From CAVZLD01 sp964522605 (GTDB lineage: Bacteria; Planctomycetota; Planctomycetia; Pirellulales; Pirellulaceae): DNA of 52,937 nt. The stretch covers positions 1 to 52,937 of the forward strand of contig CAZFWV010000009.1 in NCBI GenBank assembly GCA_964522605.1. The letters are read 5' to 3'. The notes below the pieces were generated by a model, which searched no databases, was not told where the DNA came from, and saw only the letters and a list, made by a program, of their open reading frames with translations. The position numbers and the translations under genes were made by a program. Below, in pieces: positions 10,641-19,673 of the stretch (the first letter of the stretch is position 1; every line of letters starts with the position of its first letter).

Positions 10641-12020
10641 TTAGCCGATCATCGGCTCTTCATTAGGATACTCTACGGATTTCTTGCGTTCTGCCTGCGA
10701 GAGTGCGGCAAACACGGTAATCGGTCCCAGGCGACCAATCAACATCAGGACGATGATCACCGAACGCGCCAAGCCGTTCAGATCTTGCGTGATTCCGGTA
10801 CTTAGGCCGACCGTTCCCAGCGCCGAGGTGACTTCAAACATGCCATCGATGAATTGATGGCTTTGATCCCGAGCGTGTTCATCGAAACGTTCAATGAACA
10901 ACATTCCGGTCAGGGCAACCGCAGCCACCAGGCCGAAGACCATCGTCGTTACCATCGCGCGGTCGACGACTTCTCGCGGGATCGTCCGGCGAAACGTGTT
11001 CACGCGGGACTGACCGCGGAATGTGGCCCAGGCATCCACGACCAGCACGGCGACCGTGGAGACCTTCAGTCCGCCGGCGGTTGAGCAGGGGCCGGCACCA
11101 ATGATCATCAGCAGAATCGAGATGAACAAACTGGCATTGGTTAACTGGGCAATGTCGACTGTGTTGAAACCGGCGGTACGGCAGGTGATCGACTGAAACA
11201 TCGCGACCATCGGACGCTGCCAGATGGGGAAATCATCCAAGACGCCTTCCCACTCGAGCAACAAGAAGCTGACCATTCCCAGAATCAGCATCGTTGCCGT
11301 TCCGATCAGCATGAACTTCGTGTGCAAATGAAACCGCGACCAACTGTCGGCCCAGGGCTTGCGCAGGTTGCGTCGCAGATCCAGCAGTACGGGAAAACCG
11401 AGCCCGCCCATGATAATCAGACTGCCGATCACGAAATTGACCCAGATGTCGTCCTGAAACCCCATCAAGCTGTTGTCGTAGAGTGCAAACCCGGCATTGC
11501 AGAAGGCAGATACGGAATGAAACACCGCATGCCAAAGTGCTAGGGGCAACGAATTCTGATTCGGCAGATCCCGGATCGTTAGGGCGGCGACACCGAGCCC
11601 TTCGAACAATAGAGTCAGCAGAAGGACATGGCGCAGAATCCATCGCAAGTCTGTGTTCGCATCGGCCCCCAGCGTCTCGGTAATCACCAGCCGTTGTCGC
11701 AGACTCTGGCGTCCCCCCAGGCGAAACATTACGAACGTCGTCACGGTCATGATCCCGATCCCACCCAGTTGGATCAGACCCAGGATGACGAGTTGACCAA
11801 AGAAGCTGAACTCCGTTTCCAAGGAGCGGACCGTTAGGCCCGTGACGCATGTCGCGCTGGTCGAGGTAAACACGGCATCGAGCAGCGTGACGGGACGCTC
11901 ATCGGGTTGCTTGCACCAGGGAGTGATCAACAGCGCAGCTCCCACCACGATCAGTCCGCCGTACCAGGCGAGTGATGCGCGAGCGGGATAGGTTACGACC
12001 GAGCCCGTGAGTTTTGCCAT
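10641..12020 (-). CDS. ktrB: KtrB/TrkH-type potassium uptake membrane subunit
   Basis: A 459-residue polytopic membrane protein of the SKT (TrkH/KtrB) family. The first pore-loop signature, TSTSATCVTGLTV, is near residues 52-64. Further hydrophobic segments and half-helix pore loops follow (for example HSVSAFCNAGF near 167 and TCRTAGFNTVD near 283), as expected for four M1-P-M2 repeats. It catalyses K+ uptake, probably Na+- or proton-coupled, across the inner membrane. The length fits KtrB. The gating subunit follows after 31 bases. The start ATG is preceded only by a weak GAAG-like site. Confidence 0.94.
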   Translation of the reverse strand: MAKLTGSVVTYPARASLAWYGGLIVVGAALLITPWCKQPDERPVTLLDAVFTSTSATCVTGLTVRSLETEFSFFGQLVILGLIQLGGIGIMTVTTFVMFRLGGRQSLRQRLVITETLGADANTDLRWILRHVLLLTLLFEGLGVAALTIRDLPNQNSLPLALWHAVFHSVSAFCNAGFALYDNSLMGFQDDIWVNFVIGSLIIMGGLGFPVLLDLRRNLRKPWADSWSRFHLHTKFMLIGTATMLILGMVSFLLLEWEGVLDDFPIWQRPMVAMFQSITCRTAGFNTVDIAQLTNASLFISILLMIIGAGPCSTAGGLKVSTVAVLVVDAWATFRGQSRVNTFRRTIPREVVDRAMVTTMVFGLVAAVALTGMLFIERFDEHARDQSHQFIDGMFEVTSALGTVGLSTGITQDLNGLARSVIIVLMLIGRLGPITVFAALSQAERKKSVEYPNEEPMIG

Positions 12021-12066
12021 CCGATTCTTCTATCACGAAAACGCCGAGCGGCAGGGCCGCAGAATG

Positions 12067-12165
12067 TTGTAGGAGGCTGTAGGCTGTAGGCTGGAGGTTG
12101 TAGGCTGCAATCTGCAATCTGTGGTCTTCAGTCTTCAGTCTGCAGCCTATCGCCTGCAGCCTGTC
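12067..12165. repeat. TGTAGGCTG / CAGCCTGCAG simple repeat with inverted halves
   Basis: The left half repeats (T)GTAGGCTG and AATCTG units (12067-12121). The right half (about 12125-12165) repeats CTTCAGT and GCCTGCAGCCT, so the two halves are roughly complementary and could fold as one long hairpin. It lies in the 250-base spacer between the transglutaminase and ktrB genes, both on the minus strand. No gene is seen in this spacer. Confidence 0.6.
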
Positions 12166-12270
12166 GCCGTCGCTCGATTTCTTGCCGAGAGATCAGCATT
12201 TTCACCGTTAGCAGTGCAGAAGAAAAAGGGGGGGAGGGGCGAAAAGGGGCGGAGCCTCTTTCGTGGGCCA

Positions 12271-13149
12271 CTATTCCGTCAGGGGGGCCACATCGACGGA
12301 AACCGTCATGCCGTGCTGTCCGCCACCCACGAAGACGCCTTTGATCGGACAGACGTCGCTGTAGTCACGGCCGTAGGCCAAAGTGATATGGTCAAAGCCG
12401 GGAATCGAATTGTTCGTGGGATCGAGATCGACCCAACCGAGTTCGCCGCAGAAGAGGGACAGCCAGGCATGGGAAGCGTCGGCGCCGATCAGTCGAGGCT
12501 GGCCGGGAGGGGGGAGTGTCCGCAGATATCCGCTGACATATCGTGCCGCCAATCCCAGCGACCGCAGACAGCCGATCTGGATGTGAGCGAAATCCTGGCA
12601 GACGCCGCGCTGCTGAGAGAAAGCCTCTTCGAGCGGCGTGTTGACCGTGGTGGCCCGCGGATCGTACTCGAACTCCTGATGGATTCGTTCGGACAAATGC
12701 AAGGCGGCCTCGCAAATCGGGCGGCCTGGAGAAAACGATTGCCTGGCGTATTCCGCTAACTGGTCGCTCCGCCGGACGTGAAGCGAATCGAACGCGAACT
12801 CACAGACGCGCAACCCGTTGGGCGAGCGATCCGATTGCACCGACTGGGCCACGGTTTCCCAGGCGGGTGAGGCACCGGCATCGGGCACGGCGGCCGGCGC
12901 GATGCGAACCTGGCTGCTGGCCGTGACGGTCAGCGTGTCATGGGTCTCCTGGATTGAGAAGGAGAGTACCGAGTTGCCAAAGTAGTCGGACCGATGGTTG
13001 CGATAGGCCGGCGTTGGATGGATCAGCAGTCGGGAGTTTTCGCAGTGCTGCGTTGGTTCCTCGCGCGGAGTCAATCGGACTTCGTTATGACAGATCGGAA
13101 CTGCCTCCGTGTAGTGATAGCGCGTGGTATGCGTAATCTGGTATTTCAT
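12271..13149 (-). CDS. Transglutaminase-like cysteine protease/ligase with Transglut_N domain
   Basis: A 292-residue protein. Residues 1-80 look like the bacterial transglutaminase-like N-terminal domain (MKYQITHTTRYHY start). The catalytic core has the Cys-His-Asp triad in order: C184 in QRGVCQDFAH, H227 in ADASHAWL and D241 in GWVDLDPTN. No signal peptide is visible, so it is cytoplasmic. The start codon overlaps the stop of the preceding fused ATP-grasp::alpha-E gene by four bases, implying coupled translation. Known context: such proteins recur next to circularly permuted ATP-grasp and alpha-E genes, where they are thought to cleave or exchange amide bonds in the product. The exact substrate is unknown. 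Confidence 0.92.
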   Translation of the reverse strand: MKYQITHTTRYHYTEAVPICHNEVRLTPREEPTQHCENSRLLIHPTPAYRNHRSDYFGNSVLSFSIQETHDTLTVTASSQVRIAPAAVPDAGASPAWETVAQSVQSDRSPNGLRVCEFAFDSLHVRRSDQLAEYARQSFSPGRPICEAALHLSERIHQEFEYDPRATTVNTPLEEAFSQQRGVCQDFAHIQIGCLRSLGLAARYVSGYLRTLPPPGQPRLIGADASHAWLSLFCGELGWVDLDPTNNSIPGFDHITLAYGRDYSDVCPIKGVFVGGGQHGMTVSVDVAPLTE

Positions 13150-15716
13150 GGATTGGGCTGGTCTAGGGGAATCTCCGACAATTGCTGCGGAGCACCCGCA
13201 TGCAACAGGTAGCGATGAGAGACGGTTTCGGAAAGCTTCGGCAATTCACTGGCCAATTGCATCAAGATCTTCTTTAAGTGATCGTGCTCGCCCAGGACGT
13301 ACAGCTCGGCGAGCATCGGGACATCGCACATCCGAACGACATGCAGCAGCGACATGGCGGCACGCTGGTCGGGAGTGTAAACCGGTTGGGTTCGCTCGCG
13401 AGGCAAATTGTCAATGTGGTTGGCAATTGACGCCAACTGATAGGCGACGCTGCGAGGATTGCTTTCATCGGTCAGCAGCAGGTCGAGGACGGCCGCCATT
13501 TGGAGGTTTGCCAGGTAGCGAGATCGGTAGGTCATCAGACTGTCCGCGACCTCGAGTACCGCTTCGAGAACGGGTCCGAGTGTGTCGACAGGGTCGCGGA
13601 AACAGCTCTGCAGCAGATTGTTGGTTTGCATTGCACGTTCGAGCCGTCGCCCCAGATCCAGAAATCGCCAGCCCAACGTACGCGTCATACTCTCCATCGC
13701 CAAACCGCTGAAGGCCGCTAGATCGACGAGGATGTTGTTCGTCATGGAAACAAGATCCGTCAGATTGGCTTGGCGAAACCGAAGCGCATCAATCTGCTGG
13801 TCGATCCGATTGATGATTCGCCAGCTATCGATGGACATCCGGTCACGAACGAGAGAAGCCACGCGGAACATGCGGGAGACGATGGAACAGAGACTTCCTG
13901 GCTGACTGGCGTCGAAGGTCGCATCGGGAAGCGCGTGTTCGATCGCGGGCAGCTGCTGGCGGATTCCATCCACGGCGAAACCGGGTTCGATCTGTCCCTG
14001 CTCAGCGAGTGTTCGAATCAGGACGGGCAATTCTGTGGCTCCATCTGCATCGGGTTCGCCGATCAGACGAGTCACAATCGTGCGTAGGAGTCGCGCGGCC
14101 GCGTCGGCGCGCTCAAGATGGCGTCCGAGCCAGAATAAATTGTCTGCGACGCGACTGGGTAACTCGGCACCACTCCGGCGCAACTTCATTCCGGTGCCGG
14201 GACGATTGAGTAAGCTGACGGGATTGACCGGACTGTCGGCCAGGATCCAGGTATCCTTGCTGCGCTCCCCGGCCAAGACGGAAACCTCCAGCGACTCGCT
14301 GCGCGACGAGATCCGGGTCAATCCGCCGGGCATGACCCAGTAGCCCTGTCCGGAGCGCGCCAGGAAAGCGCGAATCGCGACGTGGGATCCGCGTGTGGTC
14401 GCATCACGCGTCCAGACAGGTGCCGTCGAGCGGCAAACCTGCTCCTGCGCGACGAAATCCGCCGGCTTCGAACAGATCAGCTCGCGCAATTCCGTCGTCG
14501 ACATCTGACGCAGTTGCTGATTGAACTCATACTCTCGTCCGCGCTGCCGGAAGGCCGGCTTGACAACCAGTTCGTCCAGTCGTCCTAACACGTAGGAGCG
14601 AGATTCTTCATCGCCACACCACCAAGTCGCGACGCCCGGAATCCGCAGTGGCTCGCCGAGCAAATTCATCGACAGTTGAGGCAAGAAGGCCATGATGACG
14701 GGCGATTCGACCAGCCCGCTACCCAAGGCGTTGACCACCGAGACCTGACCGCTGCGAATCGCTTGCACGAGTCCCGCGATGCCCTGCGTCGAATGCGGTT
14801 CCAACTCCAGTGAATCACAGTCGCCACTGTTCGGACGACGCAGGATCACATCGACCGGAAGTAATCCTCCGAGCGTCTTGAGCATGACCTGGCTGTTGCG
14901 GATGGCCAAATCGCCACCTTCGACCAGCGTGTAGCCCAAGTAGCGGGCCAAGTAGGTGTCTTCGAAATAGTTGCGACTCTGCGTTCCCTGACTGAGCAAG
15001 ACGATTCGCGGATTGTCGCGATGGTGGGTGGCCAAGTCGCGCAATGTCTGTTGCAGAGCCATGAAATAACCGGCCAAACGCTGAACGTGACATTGCTGAT
15101 ACGTGCCCGGCAACATGCGGGAAATGACAATCCGGTTCTCCAAAGCATAGCCAGATCCCGAAGGTGCCTCCGTTCGGTCGGCAAGAACCCACCAGCGGCC
15201 GTCGGGCGATCGGGCCAGATCGGCCGCGTACATCGTCAGATAACACTGCCGCTGGGAGAGCAGTCGGTGGCAAGGGCGCAGGAAGCCCGGATGACGGAAG
15301 AGGACCTCCTGCGGTAGCACTCCTTGTTGGAGCAATTCCTGTGGGCCGTATAAATCGGCCAGGATCAAGTTCAGCAGGCGGGCACGTTGCTCCAGTCCTG
15401 CGGCGACCGATTGCCATTCCGCTTCGGGTAGCAAGAGCGGTAGAGCATCCAATTCCCAGGGACGCGGTTCATCCTGGGGATCGCCGAAGGCCCCGTAGGC
15501 AATGCCATTTTCGCGCAGCAGATGCTGCGCCTGGGCCCAACGACGGTTGAATTCGCTTCGCCCGAGCGCTTCGAGTGAACTGTAGAACTTGTGGCAGTGC
15601 GGACGGACCGTGCCGTCGGGCAACAAGAACTCGTCGAACACATCCGAGCTTGATGTGTAACCGTCCAGCGGCGGCCGGGGTGTCGTCGGTTCGGGATAGG
15701 CGGTGGATTCAGGCAT
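13146..15716 (-). CDS. Fused circularly permuted ATP-grasp (type 2) :: alpha-E protein
   Basis: An 856-residue two-domain protein. Residues about 30-500 are a circularly permuted type 2 ATP-grasp domain (SGYALENR near 195-205, DELVVKP near 385, PGGLTRISS near 460). Residues about 520-850 are an alpha-E helical domain starting SRVADNLFWLGRHLERAD. The architecture is that of the two neighbouring separate genes joined head to tail. Compared with the split ATP-grasp protein encoded at 17050-18612, several probable catalytic motifs differ: VLEDN is VLADR here, NESGGYG is FRQRGRE, and HVDLRPF is HVAIRAF, so this copy may be catalytically altered. It overlaps the transglutaminase gene by four bases. 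Family assignment is firm; the biochemical role (amide ligation or a regulatory partner) is inference. Confidence 0.9.
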   Translation of the reverse strand: MPESTAYPEPTTPRPPLDGYTSSSDVFDEFLLPDGTVRPHCHKFYSSLEALGRSEFNRRWAQAQHLLRENGIAYGAFGDPQDEPRPWELDALPLLLPEAEWQSVAAGLEQRARLLNLILADLYGPQELLQQGVLPQEVLFRHPGFLRPCHRLLSQRQCYLTMYAADLARSPDGRWWVLADRTEAPSGSGYALENRIVISRMLPGTYQQCHVQRLAGYFMALQQTLRDLATHHRDNPRIVLLSQGTQSRNYFEDTYLARYLGYTLVEGGDLAIRNSQVMLKTLGGLLPVDVILRRPNSGDCDSLELEPHSTQGIAGLVQAIRSGQVSVVNALGSGLVESPVIMAFLPQLSMNLLGEPLRIPGVATWWCGDEESRSYVLGRLDELVVKPAFRQRGREYEFNQQLRQMSTTELRELICSKPADFVAQEQVCRSTAPVWTRDATTRGSHVAIRAFLARSGQGYWVMPGGLTRISSRSESLEVSVLAGERSKDTWILADSPVNPVSLLNRPGTGMKLRRSGAELPSRVADNLFWLGRHLERADAAARLLRTIVTRLIGEPDADGATELPVLIRTLAEQGQIEPGFAVDGIRQQLPAIEHALPDATFDASQPGSLCSIVSRMFRVASLVRDRMSIDSWRIINRIDQQIDALRFRQANLTDLVSMTNNILVDLAAFSGLAMESMTRTLGWRFLDLGRRLERAMQTNNLLQSCFRDPVDTLGPVLEAVLEVADSLMTYRSRYLANLQMAAVLDLLLTDESNPRSVAYQLASIANHIDNLPRERTQPVYTPDQRAAMSLLHVVRMCDVPMLAELYVLGEHDHLKKILMQLASELPKLSETVSHRYLLHAGAPQQLSEIPLDQPNP

Positions 15717-15756
15717 GCAAAGCGTGATTCTGAAGTTCGGTGTGCCGGGGAACGAA

Positions 15757-15871
15757 CGCGTGCTTGATCAAGGCTCAAGCACGCGGGTGGCAACTCTGGG
15801 CATTGGAACCCGACGCGTCCGCGAGGGATGCGGTTAGTTCCCGCTTCTCCCCCGCGGATGCGTCGGGTTCC
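15757..15871. repeat. Two perfect or near-perfect inverted repeats in an intra-cluster spacer
   Basis: CGCGTGCTTGA (15757-15767) pairs exactly with TCAAGCACGCG (15775-15785). A second, larger hairpin joins GGAACCCGACGCGTCCGCG (15805-15823) to CGCGGATGCGTCGGGTTCC (15853-15871) with one mismatch over 19 bases. They sit in the 269-base spacer between the alpha-E gene and the fused gene and could end or attenuate transcription inside the cluster. Confidence 0.8.
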
Positions 15872-15985
15872 GAGAATCCGCTCTACCCCAAGACTGAGCC
15901 TTGACGAAGCACGAGGTCGCGGCGTCGATTGTAGCTTAACATTTTGCCCGCGGGGCGTGACGCCGGGATTTGCAGGCCACGGCCG

Positions 15986-16954
15986 TTAGGCAGTCCGCTC
16001 CAGTCCCACTGCCTGAACCCGAAAGAAGTCCTCATAGATCGCGTCGCCGATCGCATTCAGCTGCGTCTGGAGGTCGTCAATGTATTCGTGCAGGCCCTGT
16101 TCGACGATTTCCTGGATTCGAGTGTAGTCCATTTTGGAGCGGAGTCGTCCCAGTTGCTGTTCGCTCAGCGTGCGGAAGGTACCGCTGGCACTCCCTGCGA
16201 CGGCCTGCAGCGATTCGTGTGCCTTGATCAGGCAGAAGCGAACCGACCGGGGGAACTGGCGATCCAGCAGCAGATAGTCCGCGACGTTCGTCGGCAGAAT
16301 TCGTCCGCATACCCGACGATACATCTCCAACGCACTGGTCGATTTGAGGAGGGCCGACCAACGGACGATGTCGAGCGATGAGCCGACATCCTTCGGGTCG
16401 GGCAGTAGGCTGTAATACTGGACGTCCACGATGCGCGACGTCTTGTCGGCGCGTTCAAGCAACCGTCCCAGGCGGGCAAAATGCCATGCCTCGCCATGCG
16501 ACATTGTGACGTCCGTGGCGCCCAGCAGGACGTGACTGGAGCGTTTGACTTGGTTGCAGAAACTGTGCATTTCGTCCGTCGTCGACGTCTGTTTTGTCGC
16601 GGCGCGGACTAAATGGAAAAAGATGTTCAGTTCCTCCCACATTGCGGAGGAAATGACCTCACGAATGGTCCTTGCGTTTTCCCGAGCCGCCTCGATGCAT
16701 GAAAGGATGGAATTCGGGTTCTCTCGATCGAAAGCCAGAAACCGCAGGACATTGGACCGACTGAATTCACCATATAAACTGAAGAACAGGTCTTCATCCC
16801 CCGTCGTGTAGACCAGCGGAGCCCACTGCTGGTGATTCGTTTCGCCGCCACCCAGCGCTAGATTACTGTTGACATCGATGAAGCGCGCAACGTTTTCCGC
16901 TCGCTCCACATAGCGACTCATCCAGTAAACCGAATCCGCGACCCGACTGAGCAT
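15986..16954 (-). CDS. Alpha-E domain protein (DUF403 type)
   Basis: A 322-residue all-helical protein beginning MLSRVADSVYWMSRYVERAEN, the usual N-terminus of the alpha-E family. The frame stays open up to a GTG at 17047, but that start lacks a ribosome site and adds 31 residues not typical of the family. The ATG at 16954 has GGGGA about 11 bases upstream, so it is preferred. The gene directly follows the separate ATP-grasp gene, as in many bacteria where the two are adjacent or fused. Known for the family: no enzymatic activity shown; thought to assist the ATP-grasp ligase. It is homologous to the C-terminal third of the fused protein encoded at 13146-15716. Confidence 0.9.
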   Translation of the reverse strand: MLSRVADSVYWMSRYVERAENVARFIDVNSNLALGGGETNHQQWAPLVYTTGDEDLFFSLYGEFSRSNVLRFLAFDRENPNSILSCIEAARENARTIREVISSAMWEELNIFFHLVRAATKQTSTTDEMHSFCNQVKRSSHVLLGATDVTMSHGEAWHFARLGRLLERADKTSRIVDVQYYSLLPDPKDVGSSLDIVRWSALLKSTSALEMYRRVCGRILPTNVADYLLLDRQFPRSVRFCLIKAHESLQAVAGSASGTFRTLSEQQLGRLRSKMDYTRIQEIVEQGLHEYIDDLQTQLNAIGDAIYEDFFRVQAVGLERTA

Positions 16955-17049
16955 CGTACAAACGTTCCCCGATCCTTTGGTTTTTCCTGCTTGATCGATG
17001 AGCCCTTCGCCGGTTTCGAGAAGTGTTTCCGACCGCTTCTCACTCACCG

Positions 17050-18612
17050 CTAGGGCGTGAATGACCTTCTTCCAGCATCTTGTGCGTGAAACAGATCCTC
17101 CCGATGGCGTGGCTGGTTCGGGGAATCATCCGACTGCTGACGCTGGCGAGAACGTGTGGTGGCCTCGGTCGGCGCCTTCGCGCTGCGGAGGACCCACGTG
17201 TCCTTGCTTCCGCCGCCCTGCGAGGAGTTGACGACCATCGACCCCTCGCGGAGAGCAACACGCGTCAGACCGCCAGGCAATACGTAGATGTCTCGTCCGC
17301 ACAGCACGAACGGACGCAGGTCGACATGACGGGGCTGTAACTCGGAACCGACGATCGTTGGTACTGTCGACAACGTCAACATGGGTTGCGCGATGTAGTT
17401 GCGGGGATTGGCCTGAATTGACTCGGCACACGCATCCCGTTCCCCGCGAGATGCATGAGGACCGATCAAGATCCCGTAACCTCCGGACTCGTTGGTCGGT
17501 TTGACTACCAGTTCGTCGAGGTGAGTCAGTACGTACTCGCGTTGCTTTGGGTCGGAACAGAGGTACGTCGGAACGTTCGACAAGATGGGCTCCTCACCCA
17601 AGTAATACCGCACGATCTCCGGAACATAGGCGTAAACTGCCTTGTCATCGGCCACGCCGGTGCCCGGAGCATTCGCCAGCGTCACACGTCCCGCACGATA
17701 GACCTCCATCAACTGTCTCACTCCGAGGCACGAATCGGAGCGGAAACAGCACGGATCCAGAAAATCGTCGTCAATGCGTCGGTAGATCACATCCACACGC
17801 CGCAGGCCCTGCGTCGTTTTCATCTGCACATAGCCGTCTTCCACGACGAGGTCCGATCCCTGAACCAACTCAATCCCCATCTGCTGGGCGAGAAAGGTGT
17901 GCTCGAAATAGGCTGAGTTGTGGATTCCTGGCGTCAGGAGGACGGCCGTCGGGTCGGAGACACCCGCGGGAGCGCAATCCAGTAACGTCTCGAGAAGCTT
18001 CTCCGGATAGTCTTCAATCGGAGCGACCGATAACCCTTCAAAGACATGGGAAAACGTCCGCTTCATGACCTCGCGGTTCTCGAGGACGTACGAAACCCCG
18101 GAAGGACAGCGCAGGTTGTCTTCCAACACGTAGATCCGACCGTCGCGATCCCGAACCAGATCGACTCCAGAAATGTGGCACCAGACGCCTTGTGGCGGGT
18201 GGTAGCCTACGCATGCGTCACGCCAAGTTTTGGCGGTTCGCAACAGTTCGTCCGGCAGAACCCGGTCTCGAAGGATCTTCTGATCGTTGTAGATGTCGTC
18301 GATGAACAGGTTCAGCGCGTGGATTCGCTGGACCAGACCCCGCTCGACGTTCTCCCACTCGCCACCCGACATGATTCGTGGGACGAGGTCAAACGGCCAG
18401 ACTTTCTCGTTCCCGTCTTCATGCCCGTACACCGCGAATGTGATTCCCGCGTTGTGAAAGTGGAGGTCGGCCGCCTGCTGATGCTGTTGCAGCTGATTTT
18501 GCGACAGCCCGCTGAGTCGACGCACAAACCGCGTGCTGACTGGCCGCGGCACCCCCTGCTCGTCGAAGATCTCGTCGTAGGCGCGGTCCGATCGGTAACT
18601 GTCCAGTACCAT
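17050..18612 (-). CDS. Circularly permuted type 2 ATP-grasp protein
   Basis: A 520-residue protein (DUF404/DUF407 family). Motifs include HFHNAGITFAVYG near the N-terminus, VLEDNLRCPSG and SYVLENRE, RRIDDDFLDP, DELVVKPTNESGGYG and PGGLTRVALREGS. The acidic/Asn EDN and the Gly-rich loop are intact, so this copy is probably the active ligase. The frame opens further up to an ATG at 18720. I prefer the ATG at 18612 (MVLDSYRSDRAYDE) because AGGGGA lies 7 bases ahead and homologues begin near here. Predicted role from family comparisons: ATP-dependent formation of an amide or peptide bond; the acceptor is unknown. It forms a unit with the following alpha-E gene. Confidence 0.88.
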   Translation of the reverse strand: MVLDSYRSDRAYDEIFDEQGVPRPVSTRFVRRLSGLSQNQLQQHQQAADLHFHNAGITFAVYGHEDGNEKVWPFDLVPRIMSGGEWENVERGLVQRIHALNLFIDDIYNDQKILRDRVLPDELLRTAKTWRDACVGYHPPQGVWCHISGVDLVRDRDGRIYVLEDNLRCPSGVSYVLENREVMKRTFSHVFEGLSVAPIEDYPEKLLETLLDCAPAGVSDPTAVLLTPGIHNSAYFEHTFLAQQMGIELVQGSDLVVEDGYVQMKTTQGLRRVDVIYRRIDDDFLDPCCFRSDSCLGVRQLMEVYRAGRVTLANAPGTGVADDKAVYAYVPEIVRYYLGEEPILSNVPTYLCSDPKQREYVLTHLDELVVKPTNESGGYGILIGPHASRGERDACAESIQANPRNYIAQPMLTLSTVPTIVGSELQPRHVDLRPFVLCGRDIYVLPGGLTRVALREGSMVVNSSQGGGSKDTWVLRSAKAPTEATTRSRQRQQSDDSPNQPRHREDLFHAQDAGRRSFTP

Positions 18613-18818
18613 CGCCAAGTCCCCTGCCGATGACCCACCGGCCCGCTTGCTACGAATACGACCGGCCCGAAGCGGGTGCGTTGGATCGAGCAAGAGGGTG
18701 GATGTGGGGGGCTCGCGCATGACAATGGTCTCAGAGGTGGGAGCTGACTCAGGTATCGTCCGGTCAGCCCCTTTGACCTCAGACTCATGCGCAGATTTAC
18801 TATTTTTACTTTTTTGTG

Positions 18819-19157
18819 CTAAATCGCCCCTTCGCCTGACTCGCCCGTGCGGATGCGGACGACCTGTTCGACGTTCGAAACGAAGATCTTGCCGTCGCCA
18901 ACTTGGCCCGTCTTGCAGGCCTGAACAATGGTTTGAGTCACATCGGCGGCGGCGTCGTCGGCGACGACGACTTCGACCTTGATCTTGGGGTTGAAGTCCA
19001 CGGTGTACTCCGTGCCGCGATAGACTTCTTTGTGGCCTTTCTGCCGACCGAAGCCGCGGACTTCCGAGACGGTCATTCCTTGAACTCCCTTTTCCGAGAG
19101 GGCCTCCTTTACCTGTTCGAGTTTGGCTACCCGAATAATCGCTTCAATTTTTTTCAT
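18819..19157 (-). CDS. glnB: Nitrogen regulatory protein PII
   Basis: A 112-residue PII protein. It begins MKKIEAIIRVAKLEQVK and carries a T-loop with the uridylylation tyrosine at position 51 (RGTEYTVDF). The C-terminal signature VGDGKIFVSNVEQVVRIRTGE is in place. As a trimer it senses ATP/ADP and 2-oxoglutarate and controls nitrogen enzymes or transporters. No amtB or glnA lies beside it. Instead it is the first gene of the minus-strand run leading into the ATP-grasp/alpha-E cluster, with a gap of about 100-200 bases to the next start depending on which start is used. Whether it is co-transcribed is open. The name glnB rather than glnK is by length and residues only. Confidence 0.95.
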   Translation of the reverse strand: MKKIEAIIRVAKLEQVKEALSEKGVQGMTVSEVRGFGRQKGHKEVYRGTEYTVDFNPKIKVEVVVADDAAADVTQTIVQACKTGQVGDGKIFVSNVEQVVRIRTGESGEGAI

Positions 19158-19494
19158 CTGTCCTCCGCCTTGCCATTGAATACCAGAAGGATGGAACTTG
19201 GGAGGCCCTGCAGCAATTCACGCGCCATTCGACCGGTTTTGGTATCGGATCCCAGCAAATTCGCAGGATTCCCGGCGCACACCGGGGCGGTCGCTCCGTC
19301 CACTGCCCAGTTTCCGCGCAGCAATTGCCCCGAATCCACGCGACCCTCCAGTGGTGCGCAGGTCTGCGGTGCCCCACCGTCGTTGTGGCGCTTGAATTGG
19401 GGTGGAATGCAGGAAGCATGGCCGCGGAAAAACGCGGAGAGACGCCGCGGTAAGCTCGGTCGGCATCCAGAATGGCTCCGACGCCGGGACAGGC

Positions 19495-19594
19495 NNNNNN
19501 NNNNNNNNNNNNNNNNNNNNNNNNNNNNNNNNNNNNNNNNNNNNNNNNNNNNNNNNNNNNNNNNNNNNNNNNNNNNNNNNNNNNNNNNNNNNNN
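19495..19594. other. 100-N assembly gap
   Basis: Exactly 100 undetermined bases, the conventional placeholder for a gap of unknown size. The bases on both sides share the repeat core ACGC(C/G)GGGACAGGC, so the gap most likely stands for an uncollapsed tandem array. Confidence 0.98.
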
Positions 19595-19623
19595 GGCGGA
19601 GGTCGCAACCCCAGGGGAAGCGC

Positions 19624-19673
19624 GGGAAAACGCGGGGACAGGCGCTGCGGGAAAACGCGGGGACAGGCGCTGC
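19624..19673. repeat. 25-base tandem repeat next to the assembly gap
   Basis: Two identical 25-base units (GGGAAAACGCGGGGACAGGC followed by GCTGC) run 19624-19648 and 19649-19673. A related partial unit (GCGGAAAAACGCGGAGAGACGC) lies at about 19425-19450, and ACGCCGGGACAGGC ends directly at the left edge of the gap (19481-19494). Confidence 0.85.
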
